NCBI GenBank assembly: GCA_937925635.1
Contig: CALALX010000130.1
Location: 1-63,239 of the forward strand
Length of the DNA stretch: 63,239 nt
Direction of reading: 5' to 3'
Source of the DNA: an uncultured Caulobacter sp.
Lineage (GTDB): Bacteria; Pseudomonadota; Alphaproteobacteria; Caulobacterales; Caulobacteraceae
This document shows positions 15,912-24,780 of the stretch, piece by piece; within the stretch, counting starts at the first letter, position 1; each line of letters begins with the position of its first letter. The notes beneath the pieces are model-generated. The model did not search any database. It was not told the origin of the DNA and was given only the letters and a program-made list of their open reading frames with translations. A program made the position numbers and the translations under genes.

Positions 15912-17723
15912 TTGGCGCCTTCGCGCATCGCCCTGGCCGCAACGGCCTTTGTCGCGCTCGGATTCGGTGCGTCAGGCGCGGTCGCGCAACAGCTCAAGGC
16001 GCAGGTCGAGGGCGTGCAGGACCAAGAACTGCGCGAAGCGATCGAACGGGCGATCGGCGTCAGCAAGACGCCCGCGTCGACGCGATTCGAGGCCCGGCGA
16101 CGGGCGCGCGAGGCCGCCGATGACGCCGTCGCGGCCCTGAGAACCCAGGGCTACTACGGCTATGCGGTCGAGCCGGACGTGGTCGACCCGGACGACGACG
16201 ACGGCGGCCAGCCGCCACGCGCCGTGGTCAAGGTCACGCCTGGCCCCCGATTCCGCTTTCTGCGGCCCGGCATTGAGTGGATCGGCGAGGAGCCCGTCCC
16301 GGAAGTCGGCATCGCCGCCGAACAGGCCATGGCGCTTCGTCGCGGAGCGCCGGGCAAGGCGGCGGATGTCCTCGCCGCCGAAGGCCGGATCGTGGCGGCG
16401 CTGCAGAAGCGCGGCTACGCCGATGCCGGACCCGGCGTTCGGCAGGTGGTGGTTGACCATCAGGACCGCAGCGTCCAACCCACCTTCCGCATCATCGCCG
16501 GCGAGCTCGTGCGCGTTGACGGCCTGAGTCTCGGCGAGATCGGACGCACCGACCCCGACTGGATCCGAGGGCTGGCCCCTTGGACGGCGGGCGACGTCTA
16601 CGACCCTGAGGACTTGGCGGAGCTTGAGCGACGGCTGCTCGACACGGGCGTCTACGACTCCGTCGGCGTGTCGCTGCAGCCCGGCGACAAGGCTGACGCC
16701 AATGGCCGTCGCCCGGTGCTCGTGACGGTGGCGGACCGCGCGGCCAGAACGCTCGAAATCTCGGCGGGCTATTCGACCAGCGAGGGCGCCGGCCTGGACG
16801 TTCGTCGCACGCGTTACAATCGGTTTCACCGGGCGGACACTCAAACCTACACCCTCCGCCTCGCAGAGCTCGAGCAACGCCTGGAGGGCAAGGTCGTTCT
16901 GCCGCACTGGGGCCGACCGCAGCAGACCCTGACCGTGGTAGCCGGAGTCTACAACGAACAGACCGACGCCTATGACGCGATGGGCTTTGGCGTCAGCGGC
17001 GACATTACGCGCCGCTTTGGCAAGACTTCCTTCGTCACCGGCGGACTGTCGCTCGATGCGGCCCGCAGCGCCGAGAAGGAGCAGATCGGCAACATCGTCT
17101 TCAGGGCGGAGGAGAAGGACGTCTACACCGCTTCGGCCCTGGCCGCCTTCGCGCTCGATCGCTCGGACGACCCGCTGGACCCGACCCGCGGATGGCGGGT
17201 TGAGGCGCGCGTCGAGCCGACCGCGACGCTGGGTGACGTGCAGGCGCTGTATCTGCGGGTCCAGGCGCAGGGCTCCTACTACCGGTCGTTCGATGAAGAG
17301 GCGAAGACCGTTCTGGCCGCGCGCGCCAAGGCAGGCTCCATCTGGGGCGCGGTGCTCGACGAGGTGGCGGCGCCCCGGCGCTTCTACGCGGGCGGCGGCG
17401 GCTCGGTGCGCGGCTATGGCTGGCAAGCCATCGGCCCGCGCCTGTCGGACAATACGCCCCAGGGCGGCGTCTCGCTGGCGGAGGTCAGCTTCGAGGTCCG
17501 CCGCAAGTTCACCGAGCGCTGGGGCGCCGTCGGGTTCGTCGATGCGGGGGCCGTGGGCAGCGACACCTTTCCCGGCGGTGAGGACCTCGGCGTCGGCGTC
17601 GGCGTCGGCGTGCGCTACGACCTCGGGTTCGGCCCCATCCGCGCCGACATCGCCGTCCCGCTCGACAAACGCGAGGGAGACGCCAACTTCCAGATCTACA
17701 TCAGCATCGGGCAGGCGTTTTGA
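15912..17723 (+). CDS. tamA: TamA, outer-membrane Omp85-family assembly protein
   Basis: 603 residues if started at TTG 15912, preferred because AGAGGAGAAT lies about 7-10 bases upstream and a signal peptide follows (RIALAATAFVALGFGASGAVAQQ); the GTG at 15816 has no such features. POTRA-like domains occupy about residues 30-260 and a 16-strand beta barrel of the surface antigen (D15) type the C-terminal half, ending FQIYISIGQAF with the terminal Phe needed by BAM. With TamB it moves proteins or lipids across the envelope. Its stop overlaps the tamB start (TTGA). Confidence 0.92.
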   Translation: MAPSRIALAATAFVALGFGASGAVAQQLKAQVEGVQDQELREAIERAIGVSKTPASTRFEARRRAREAADDAVAALRTQGYYGYAVEPDVVDPDDDDGGQPPRAVVKVTPGPRFRFLRPGIEWIGEEPVPEVGIAAEQAMALRRGAPGKAADVLAAEGRIVAALQKRGYADAGPGVRQVVVDHQDRSVQPTFRIIAGELVRVDGLSLGEIGRTDPDWIRGLAPWTAGDVYDPEDLAELERRLLDTGVYDSVGVSLQPGDKADANGRRPVLVTVADRAARTLEISAGYSTSEGAGLDVRRTRYNRFHRADTQTYTLRLAELEQRLEGKVVLPHWGRPQQTLTVVAGVYNEQTDAYDAMGFGVSGDITRRFGKTSFVTGGLSLDAARSAEKEQIGNIVFRAEEKDVYTASALAAFALDRSDDPLDPTRGWRVEARVEPTATLGDVQALYLRVQAQGSYYRSFDEEAKTVLAARAKAGSIWGAVLDEVAAPRRFYAGGGGSVRGYGWQAIGPRLSDNTPQGGVSLAEVSFEVRRKFTERWGAVGFVDAGAVGSDTFPGGEDLGVGVGVGVRYDLGFGPIRADIAVPLDKREGDANFQIYISIGQAF

Positions 17724-20700
17724 GCGAGAGCGAAGCCCCGCGCGCGGCCCCGGCCGCCAAGGCCCGACGTCGCCTCCGGCCGACGACGGCGCCCGGCTGG
17801 GTCATGCTCGTTTCGGTCCTGGTCGTAATGCTGGTCGCGGGAATCGGGGTCGTGGCGCGCTACGGCGTCAATACGGCGCCCGGTCTGCTGTTCGTCGAGG
17901 CAAGCGCCAGCGGGCTGAAGATCGGCCGCTTCGGCCGGCTGAAGATCGAAGGGCTTAGCGGCGATCTGTGGCGCAGCTTCGCGGTGCGTCGGTTGACCAT
18001 CGCCGACGAGAAGGGCGTCTGGCTGGACGCCGCCGATGTCCGAATGCGGTGGCGCTATCATGAGCTGTTCGTGCGCCGCTTCCACGCCGATGAGATCACC
18101 GCGCGTGAAGTCCGGGTGCTTCGCCGTCCGACCCTGACGCCGAAGACCAAATCGAGGGGCATGCCGGTCTCGGTCGAGATCGAGAGTCTGCGCCTTCCGG
18201 TCGAGACCCAGCCGGCCTTCAGCTATCGGCGCGGTCTGTTCAACGTGGCCGGCCGGATCGAGGTAGTGCGACGCGGACCGACGACCGTCGCGCTGGGCGC
18301 CGCCAGTCGATTGCACCCGGGCGATCGACTGATCCTGGCGATCGAGGCCGGCAAGGGTCGGCCCTTGAAGATATTCGCCGACGCGCTGGAAGCGCGCGGC
18401 GGGGCCATGGCCGGTTCGCTCGGCCTGCCGGCCGATCGGCCCTTCATGCTCAAGGTCAATGTCAACGGCGCCGGCGAACAGGGCCGGTTCGACCTGCTGG
18501 CGACCTCTGGCGCGACGCGGCCGTTGGAGGGCTCCGGGACCTGGGACGCCGCCGGCGGCTCCGCCTCGGGCCGGGTGTCGCTCGCCGCCTCGACCCTCAC
18601 CGCCGGCTACGCGCGACGGTTCGGCGACGAGGTCCGGTTCGCCGGGCGCGGCGGCAAGGCCCGGAGCGGCCTCTACGCCCTCGACGCGTCCGCTTCGAGC
18701 GACCTGATGACCGTGGCCGCGAAGGGCGAGGCGGACCTTGGAAAGCGTCTGACCGGCAAGAAGGGTCTGACGCTGACGATCACTTCGCGGTCACTCTCCA
18801 GCCTGACCGGCAAGATCGTCGACGGCCAGGCGACGACCCGGGGCGTGATCATCGGCGACGCATCCGACTGGGCCTATGCCGGCGCGCTGTCCGCCACCAA
18901 CTTCAAGGCGGTCGGCTACACGCTCGCTCGGGCCCAGGGGCCCGTGAAGGTTTCGCGTCGCAAGGGCGAGCTGGTGATCGACGGCCGGCTCAGCGGCGAT
19001 GGCGGCGGCGGCAAGGGCTATGTCGCGGCGCTGCTGGGCGGCAGGCCGAAAGCTGACGTGGTCATCGCCCGGTTGAAGGACGGTCGTCTGCTGATGCGCA
19101 GGATTGTCGCCAAGGGGGCGGGGCTGGACCTCGACGCCACCGGCGAACGCAACCTGCTGGGCGGCCTTTCATTCAAGGGCGACGCGCGCATGGCCAATCT
19201 CGAGGCCGCCCGGTTCGGCGCGAGGGGACGGGCCACGGCGTCCTGGTCCGCCTCGCAGGGCGGCCGGGTACGGCCCTGGGTCTTCTCCCTGGACGCCAAG
19301 GGCGCATCCTTCGCCACGGGGCTGAGCGAGCTCGACCGCCTGCTCGGCGCGACGCCACGCCTGCGCGGCAAGGCGGAGTATCTGGCGGGCGTGGTCTCGG
19401 TCTCGGAGGCGCGGCTTGACGGCGCGCTCGGCGAGGCGCGGACGGCGGGACTGATCGGTCCGGCCGGCGCGCTGAAGCTGAAGCTCGATTGGACCGCCCG
19501 CGGACCGTTCCGCGCTGGACCGGTCGAAATCGCCGGCGAGGCCAAGGGCTCCGGCGCGATCACCGGCGCCATCGGCGCGCCGCGGGCCGACCTTGTCGCC
19601 GACGTCGCCCAGGTCGACCTGCCGCGCCTTCCGCTGCGGGACGCCCACATCGTGCTGAGTTTCGCCCGCGGTCCCGCCGGAACCGACGGCGCGGTCGCGG
19701 TGACGGCCGACAGCGAATATGGCCCGGCCCGCGCCCGCACCGATTTCCGTTTCGCCCAGGGCGGACTGGACCTCAGCGGGTTGGACGCCGATGCCGGCGG
19801 GGTGAAGGCGACGGGATCCCTGGCGTTGCGGCGGGGGCGCCCTTCGACCGCGAATCTGATCCTCGCCATCGGTCCGGGCGCCTTGCTGACCTCGGGCCAG
19901 ATATCCGGCACGGCGGCGCTGTCGGACGCCGGAATCGACGGTCGCGCGACGCTGAACCTCACCGCCAACGAAGCGGTCGTGCGCGGCGCGGGCGGCCTGC
20001 GGTTCTGGCGCGGCACGATAACGGCGGACGGGCCGTTGTCGCGGTTGCCGGTCGCCGTCGACCTGCGCGGCGCCTATGGAGCCAACCGATGGCGCTTCAA
20101 GGGCGACGGATTCTACGCCAGCGGCGACAAGACCAGCGGCCTAGCGCTCAATGGCGAGGGACGCTTCGGCAGCGCCGATTTCAAGACGCTCGAGACCGCG
20201 CGCCTCGGCTTCGGCGACGGTCAGCGTTTCGCCGATCTGAAGCTGGAAATCGAGGGCGGCCGGGCGGACATCTCGCTGAAGACGGATGGCGACCAGGCCG
20301 ACATCGCCGCGGACCTGGTGAACGTCTCGCTGGGCGCGCTGAACGAGGACCTTGCCGGCACGGTCGACGGCAAGATCACGCTGCAAGGGCGCGGCCAGCG
20401 TTTGGCCGGCGCGGTGGACGCCTCGTTGAAGGGCGCCCGGGCGCGGGGCGCCGGCAGGGCGGTTTCGGTTGACGGCCGGGTGCGGGCGGTGCTCGACGAC
20501 CAGACTCTGAAGATCGACGCAGTCGCCACCAACGCCGGGGGGCTGCGGTCCGTCGCCTCTGTCACCCTGCCGGCCGCGGCCTCGGCCGCGCCCCTGCGTC
20601 TGGCCATCGCCACTCGCGAGCCGATGAGCGGCCGCTTCGAGGCCAAGGGCGAGGTCAAGCCGCTGTGGGACCTGCTGGTCGGCGGCGAGCGAACCTTGTC

Positions 20701-21925
20701 CGGCGTGGTCGACATGAACGGGAGCATCGCCGGCAGCCTGAGCGACCCGAGGCTGACCGGCCACGCGGAGCTTCACAACGGCGTCTTCGAGGACGGCGTC
20801 GTCGGTCTCAAGCTCGAGGACATGGCCGTGGTCGCAAATCTCGCCGACAACGCCATCGACGTCAGCCGCTTCTCGGCCACCGACGGGCGTGGCGGTCGGG
20901 TGAGCGGCGGGGCGGCGGGGCGGCTCTCGGGCGGCGGCCGCATCAGCCTGCTGCGGGACGGCGTCAGCAGCTTCCGGGTCACGCTGCAGGACTTCCAGCT
21001 GATCTCCAACGACGCGGTGACGGCCACGGCCTCCGGCGACGCCACGCTCAATCGCGCCGCCGACGGCAAGGTCCAGGTCTCCGGCGCGCTGACCATCGAC
21101 CGCGCCACCATCGCCGCCGATCCCCCGACTCCGTCGGGCGTGGTGCCCATGGAGGTCATCGAGCGCAACAAGCCGGGCGCCAGCGACGGCGACGTGCTGC
21201 CTGAGCCGCGGCGCGGTCTGGTCGTGGCGCTGGACGTCACCTTGAAGGCCGCGCGCGGCATCTTCATCGAGGGGCGCGGTCTGGACGCGGAAATGTCGCT
21301 CGACGCCCGGGTGACCGGCACCACCGCGAAGCCCGTGCTGGACGGCGTCGCCCGCATGGTCCGCGGCGAGTACGATTTCGCCGGCAAGCGGTTCGAGTTC
21401 GACCTGCGCAGCGCCGTGTATCTGGCCGCTTCGCCTGACCGCATCCGCCTTGATCTCACCGCCACGCGAGAGGACACGTCCCTGACGGCGGTGATCCGCG
21501 TACGCGGCACGGCGGCGCGGCCGGAGATCACCCTGACCTCGACACCCGTCCTGCCGCAGGACGAGGTGCTGTCGCGGGTGCTGTTCGGGACCTCCGCCGC
21601 CCAGCTGTCGCCGCTGGAGGCCGCGCAGCTAGCCTCGGCGATCGCGGCCCTGGCGGGCGGCGGCGGATTCGACGTGATCGGCAACCTGAAGAACTTCGCC
21701 GGCCTCGACCGACTGGTCTTCGCCGGCGGCGGCGCGGGGACGGAGATGACGGTCGCCGGCGGCAAATACCTGACCGACGACGTCTATCTGGAGATCATCG
21801 GCGGCGGCCGCGAAGGTCCGGCGGCCCAGGTCGAATGGCGCGTTCGCCGCAACCTCTCGATCATCTCCAGGCTGGCCGGGGAAGGGAACTCCAAGCTCTC
21901 CGTGCGCTGGCGGAAGGACTACTGA
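17720..21925 (+). CDS. tamB: TamB, inner-membrane-anchored translocation/assembly module protein
   Basis: 1401 residues. One N-terminal transmembrane helix (PGWVMLVSVLVVMLVAGIGVV, about residues 26-46) anchors a long beta-rich periplasmic part built of AsmA-like repeats, and the last ~350 residues form the TamB C-terminal domain (DUF490), ending KLSVRWRKDY. TamB bridges inner and outer membrane and works with TamA. The TTG start overlaps the tamA stop. Proteins of this class are now thought to carry phospholipids in a hydrophobic groove. Confidence 0.94.
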   Translation: MSESEAPRAAPAAKARRRLRPTTAPGWVMLVSVLVVMLVAGIGVVARYGVNTAPGLLFVEASASGLKIGRFGRLKIEGLSGDLWRSFAVRRLTIADEKGVWLDAADVRMRWRYHELFVRRFHADEITAREVRVLRRPTLTPKTKSRGMPVSVEIESLRLPVETQPAFSYRRGLFNVAGRIEVVRRGPTTVALGAASRLHPGDRLILAIEAGKGRPLKIFADALEARGGAMAGSLGLPADRPFMLKVNVNGAGEQGRFDLLATSGATRPLEGSGTWDAAGGSASGRVSLAASTLTAGYARRFGDEVRFAGRGGKARSGLYALDASASSDLMTVAAKGEADLGKRLTGKKGLTLTITSRSLSSLTGKIVDGQATTRGVIIGDASDWAYAGALSATNFKAVGYTLARAQGPVKVSRRKGELVIDGRLSGDGGGGKGYVAALLGGRPKADVVIARLKDGRLLMRRIVAKGAGLDLDATGERNLLGGLSFKGDARMANLEAARFGARGRATASWSASQGGRVRPWVFSLDAKGASFATGLSELDRLLGATPRLRGKAEYLAGVVSVSEARLDGALGEARTAGLIGPAGALKLKLDWTARGPFRAGPVEIAGEAKGSGAITGAIGAPRADLVADVAQVDLPRLPLRDAHIVLSFARGPAGTDGAVAVTADSEYGPARARTDFRFAQGGLDLSGLDADAGGVKATGSLALRRGRPSTANLILAIGPGALLTSGQISGTAALSDAGIDGRATLNLTANEAVVRGAGGLRFWRGTITADGPLSRLPVAVDLRGAYGANRWRFKGDGFYASGDKTSGLALNGEGRFGSADFKTLETARLGFGDGQRFADLKLEIEGGRADISLKTDGDQADIAADLVNVSLGALNEDLAGTVDGKITLQGRGQRLAGAVDASLKGARARGAGRAVSVDGRVRAVLDDQTLKIDAVATNAGGLRSVASVTLPAAASAAPLRLAIATREPMSGRFEAKGEVKPLWDLLVGGERTLSGVVDMNGSIAGSLSDPRLTGHAELHNGVFEDGVVGLKLEDMAVVANLADNAIDVSRFSATDGRGGRVSGGAAGRLSGGGRISLLRDGVSSFRVTLQDFQLISNDAVTATASGDATLNRAADGKVQVSGALTIDRATIAADPPTPSGVVPMEVIERNKPGASDGDVLPEPRRGLVVALDVTLKAARGIFIEGRGLDAEMSLDARVTGTTAKPVLDGVARMVRGEYDFAGKRFEFDLRSAVYLAASPDRIRLDLTATREDTSLTAVIRVRGTAARPEITLTSTPVLPQDEVLSRVLFGTSAAQLSPLEAAQLASAIAALAGGGGFDVIGNLKNFAGLDRLVFAGGGAGTEMTVAGGKYLTDDVYLEIIGGGREGPAAQVEWRVRRNLSIISRLAGEGNSKLSVRWRKDY

Positions 21926-21927
21926 CG

Positions 21928-22164
21928 ATGACCGGACGGTTCCGCGAAGTGGCGCTCCTCATCGTCAGTCTGCTCGTCGCGGGCCTGGCGGCCTATGCCG
22001 CCGGCTCGTACTCGGTCGGCAACGCGATCAACGACACCTATTTCCATCATGTAGGCGTCTGGGATCGGATCAAGGTCTGGGTCACGAGCGCTGGCGCGCT
22101 GGCGGGGCTGTGTGCAGCGCTTGTCCTTCTCATTCGGCTGATGCGGGCGCGATCGACTGACTGA
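21928..22164 (+). CDS. Small inner-membrane protein after tamB
   Basis: 78 residues from the ATG at 21928, two bases after the tamB stop. Two transmembrane helices are clear (ALLIVSLLVAGLAAYAAG and AGALAGLCAALVLLIRLM), with the loop VGNAINDTYFHHVGVWDRIK between them. The family is not recognised. Its position suggests co-transcription with tamAB. Confidence 0.65.
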   Translation: MTGRFREVALLIVSLLVAGLAAYAAGSYSVGNAINDTYFHHVGVWDRIKVWVTSAGALAGLCAALVLLIRLMRARSTD

Positions 22165-22319
22165 AGGCGCTGGGGGTTCACCTTCCGTCACCTGTCGGCT
22201 AGGAAGATGCCGTTCGGCGACTCCCGTCTTGCGCCATTCCGGCGGGTCGCTTCGTTCAGACACGTGCGTCGACCCGGTCCGCGCGGCAATGGCGTTGTAG
22301 AGCTAGACGGAACCAGCCG

Positions 22320-23570
22320 ATGCGCCTGTCGCCGGAAGAGAAGGCCGTTCTCGATTCCATCGCCGAACAAGGGTCGACCATTGTCGAGCGCGCGGTCGGC
22401 TGGAGCGACGTCAACTCCGGCAGCCGCAACCTCGCGGGCCTGCGCGCCACGCTGGACCTGCTGACGCCCGCTTTCGCGGTTCTGCCGACCGAGCCGGTCG
22501 AGATTCCGCTGCAGCCGTCGATCGAGATCGGCGCCGATGGCCGCGAGCGGGAGCAGACGCACACCCCGTCGATGAGCTTGATCGTGCGGCCCGAGGCGCC
22601 GGTGCAGGTCGTGCTGACCGGCCACTACGACACCGTCTATCCGGCCGACAGCCGCTTTCAGACCGTTGGCACGCGGGCCGACGGCGCGCTGCACGGCCCC
22701 GGCATCGCCGACATGAAGGGCGGGATCAGCGTCATCCTGGCGGCGCTCGAGGCGTTCGAGACCTCGCCCGACGCCGCCAAGCTCGGCTACCGCGTGCTGA
22801 TCTCGCCGGACGAGGAGATCGGCTCCCTGGCGTCGGGTCCGGTCCTCGCCGAGTACGGCCGCCTCGGCCACGTCGGCCTGACCTACGAGCCCTCGATGCT
22901 GCCTGACGGCACCCTGGCCAGCGAGCGCAAGGGTTCGGGCAACTTCCACATCCGGGTGATGGGTCGCACGGCTCACGCCGGCCGCGCCTTCCATGAGGGC
23001 CGTAACGCCATCACCGCCGCCGCCCGTATCGCCGGCGCGCTGGACGGGCTCAACGGCCGCCGCGACGGGGTGACGGTCAACATCGCGCGGATCGACGGCG
23101 GCTCGCCGCTGAACGTAGTCCCCGACATCGCCATCGTCCGCTTCAACGTCCGCTTCCCAGACGCCGAGGCGGCCGCCTGGCTCGAGGCCGGCATCCGCGG
23201 CGCCATGAAGGCCGGGGAGGGCGACGGCCTGCTGGTCAGCCAGCACGGCGGCTTCACCCGTGCGGCCAAGCCGTTCAACGCCGCCCAGACCGAGCTGTTC
23301 GGCAAGGTGAGAGAGGTCGGCGCCCTGCTGGGCCAGGACATCGCCTGGAAGCCGTCCGGCGGCGTCTGCGAAGGCAACAACCTGTTCGCGGCCGGCCTGC
23401 CGAACGTCGACACGCTCGGCGTGCGCGGCGGCGACATCCACAGCGAGAACGAGTTCGCCTGGCCCGACAGCTTCGCCGAGCGCGCCCAGCTGTCCGCCCT
23501 GATCCTGATGAAACTGGCCGCCGGCGAAATCGACGCCCGCGGCATCCGCGCCCTGATGGAGTCCCACTGA
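22320..23570 (+). CDS. M20-family amidohydrolase/deacylase in the ast cluster
   Basis: 416 residues. Metal ligands of the dinuclear zinc M20 family are present: TGHYDTVYPAD (His, Asp), GIADMKGG (Asp), PDEEIGS (Glu pair) and GGDIHSENEF (late His). It is cytosolic and related to ArgE, DapE and carboxypeptidase G2. The ATG of astA follows its stop directly, with no spacer. As neither astC nor a classical astE lies nearby, it may remove the succinyl group from succinylglutamate or succinylornithine; this is inference from position. Confidence 0.85.
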   Translation: MRLSPEEKAVLDSIAEQGSTIVERAVGWSDVNSGSRNLAGLRATLDLLTPAFAVLPTEPVEIPLQPSIEIGADGREREQTHTPSMSLIVRPEAPVQVVLTGHYDTVYPADSRFQTVGTRADGALHGPGIADMKGGISVILAALEAFETSPDAAKLGYRVLISPDEEIGSLASGPVLAEYGRLGHVGLTYEPSMLPDGTLASERKGSGNFHIRVMGRTAHAGRAFHEGRNAITAAARIAGALDGLNGRRDGVTVNIARIDGGSPLNVVPDIAIVRFNVRFPDAEAAAWLEAGIRGAMKAGEGDGLLVSQHGGFTRAAKPFNAAQTELFGKVREVGALLGQDIAWKPSGGVCEGNNLFAAGLPNVDTLGVRGGDIHSENEFAWPDSFAERAQLSALILMKLAAGEIDARGIRALMESH

Positions 23571-24575
23571 ATGCTCGTCGTTCGACCCGCGCTTCCGGCC
23601 GATTACGAGCAGCTGATGGAGCTGGCCGTCCTGTCCGGCCGCGGTTTCACCAGCCTGCCGGAGGACGAGCCGACGCTGCGCGAGCGCCTCGACCTCTCCA
23701 AAGCCAGCTTCGCGGGAGAAGTCGCCCCGCCCGAGGCCTGGTACACCCTGATGCTGGAGGACAGCGACACCGGCGCCGTCGACGGCGTCGCGGGCGTCAA
23801 GGCCGGGGTCGGCCTGAAGCGGCCGTTCTTCTCGTTCCGCGTCGTGACGCTGGCCCAGTCGTCGCCGACCCTGAACATGCGGTTCGACCACCAGGCGCTG
23901 GTGCTGGTCAACGAGTGCGCCGGTTGGTCCGAAGTCGGCTCGCTGTTCCTGCGGCCGGAGAAGCGCAAGGGCGGGGCAGGTCGGCTGCTCGCCCAGTCGC
24001 GCTATATGCTGATCGGCATCGAGCCGAGCCGGTTCGCCGAGATGGTGCTGGCCGAGCTGCGGGGCTGGTTCGACGACAACGGCGTCTGCCCCTTCTGGGA
24101 GCACGTGGCGCACAAGTTCTTCCGGTTGGAGTTCGACGAGGCGGACCTGATGAGCGCCTCGACCAACGGCCAGTTCATCCTCGATCTGGCGCCCCGCCAT
24201 CCGATCTACACCGGCCTGCTGCCAACCGCCGCCTGCGAGAGCATCGGCCGGGTCCACCGCGATGGCGAGGCCGCCCGCGCGATGCTCGAACGGGAGGGTT
24301 TCCGCTATCAGGGCCTGGTCGATCTGTTCGACGCCGGGCCGACGATGGGCGCGCCGCGCGACGAGATCCGAACCGTCAAGGACGCCCGGCGCCTGACGGT
24401 GAAACTGGGCGAGGACGCCTTCGGCGAGGAGGCGCTGGTCTCGACCGCGGACATCGGGCGCTTCCGCGCGGTGCGGACGCCGGTGCTGCTCGATCACGAG
24501 AGCGCGGTGCTATCCCGTGAGGCGGCGGAGGTGCTGGGCGTGCGCGAAGGCGAAACGGTGAAGGTGAAGTCATGA
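23571..24575 (+). CDS. astA: Arginine N-succinyltransferase
   Basis: 334 residues, the AstA length. It transfers succinate from succinyl-CoA to the alpha-amino group of arginine, first step of the AST arginine-degradation route. Family features: N-terminal MLVVRPALPADYEQLMELA, VNECAGWSEVGSLFL, FWEHVAHKFFRLEFDEAD and the GLLP segment. It has a GNAT-like fold. It abuts the M20 gene and precedes astD, with a repeat-filled gap of 205 bases between astA and astD. Confidence 0.94.
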   Translation: MLVVRPALPADYEQLMELAVLSGRGFTSLPEDEPTLRERLDLSKASFAGEVAPPEAWYTLMLEDSDTGAVDGVAGVKAGVGLKRPFFSFRVVTLAQSSPTLNMRFDHQALVLVNECAGWSEVGSLFLRPEKRKGGAGRLLAQSRYMLIGIEPSRFAEMVLAELRGWFDDNGVCPFWEHVAHKFFRLEFDEADLMSASTNGQFILDLAPRHPIYTGLLPTAACESIGRVHRDGEAARAMLEREGFRYQGLVDLFDAGPTMGAPRDEIRTVKDARRLTVKLGEDAFGEEALVSTADIGRFRAVRTPVLLDHESAVLSREAAEVLGVREGETVKVKS

Positions 24576-24588
24576 CGATTTCGCCGTT

Positions 24589-24760
24589 CCTCTCCCTCTT
24601 GGGAGAGGGGGACCACCCGAAGGGTGGTGGAGAGGGACGCCCTCACGACGGCCGGTTGGCCGCCCTGTTTCTCTCCTCAAGATCTGCGGTGGTCCGGCAT
24701 GACGCCGCGCGCCCCGCTCCACCATGCTCCGCATGGTCCCCCTCTCCCAAGAGGGAGAGG
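24589..24760. repeat. Perfect 27-bp inverted repeat in the astA-astD gap
   Basis: The left arm at 24589-24615 and the right arm at 24734-24760 are exact reverse complements over 27 bases. Each arm also holds its own hairpin (CCTCTCCC-TCTT-GGGAGAGG). The 118 bases between the arms contain no gene. This is an interspersed repeat element inserted within the ast operon; it could weaken or process the transcript between astA and astD. Confidence 0.85.
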
Positions 24761-24780
24761 ATTTCAGACGGAGTCCGCTC

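Noticed and set aside
15972..17426. A 484-codon open frame antisense to tamA
   Set aside because: No motif; tamA is supported by signal peptide, domain order and terminal Phe.
22188..24497. A 769-codon open frame antisense to the M20 and astA genes
   Set aside because: Compositional artefact of high GC; both + strand genes have strong family motifs.
24589..24760. CRISPR-like array or small transposon
   Set aside because: Only one pair of arms in inverted, not direct, orientation, no spacers and no transposase frame between them.
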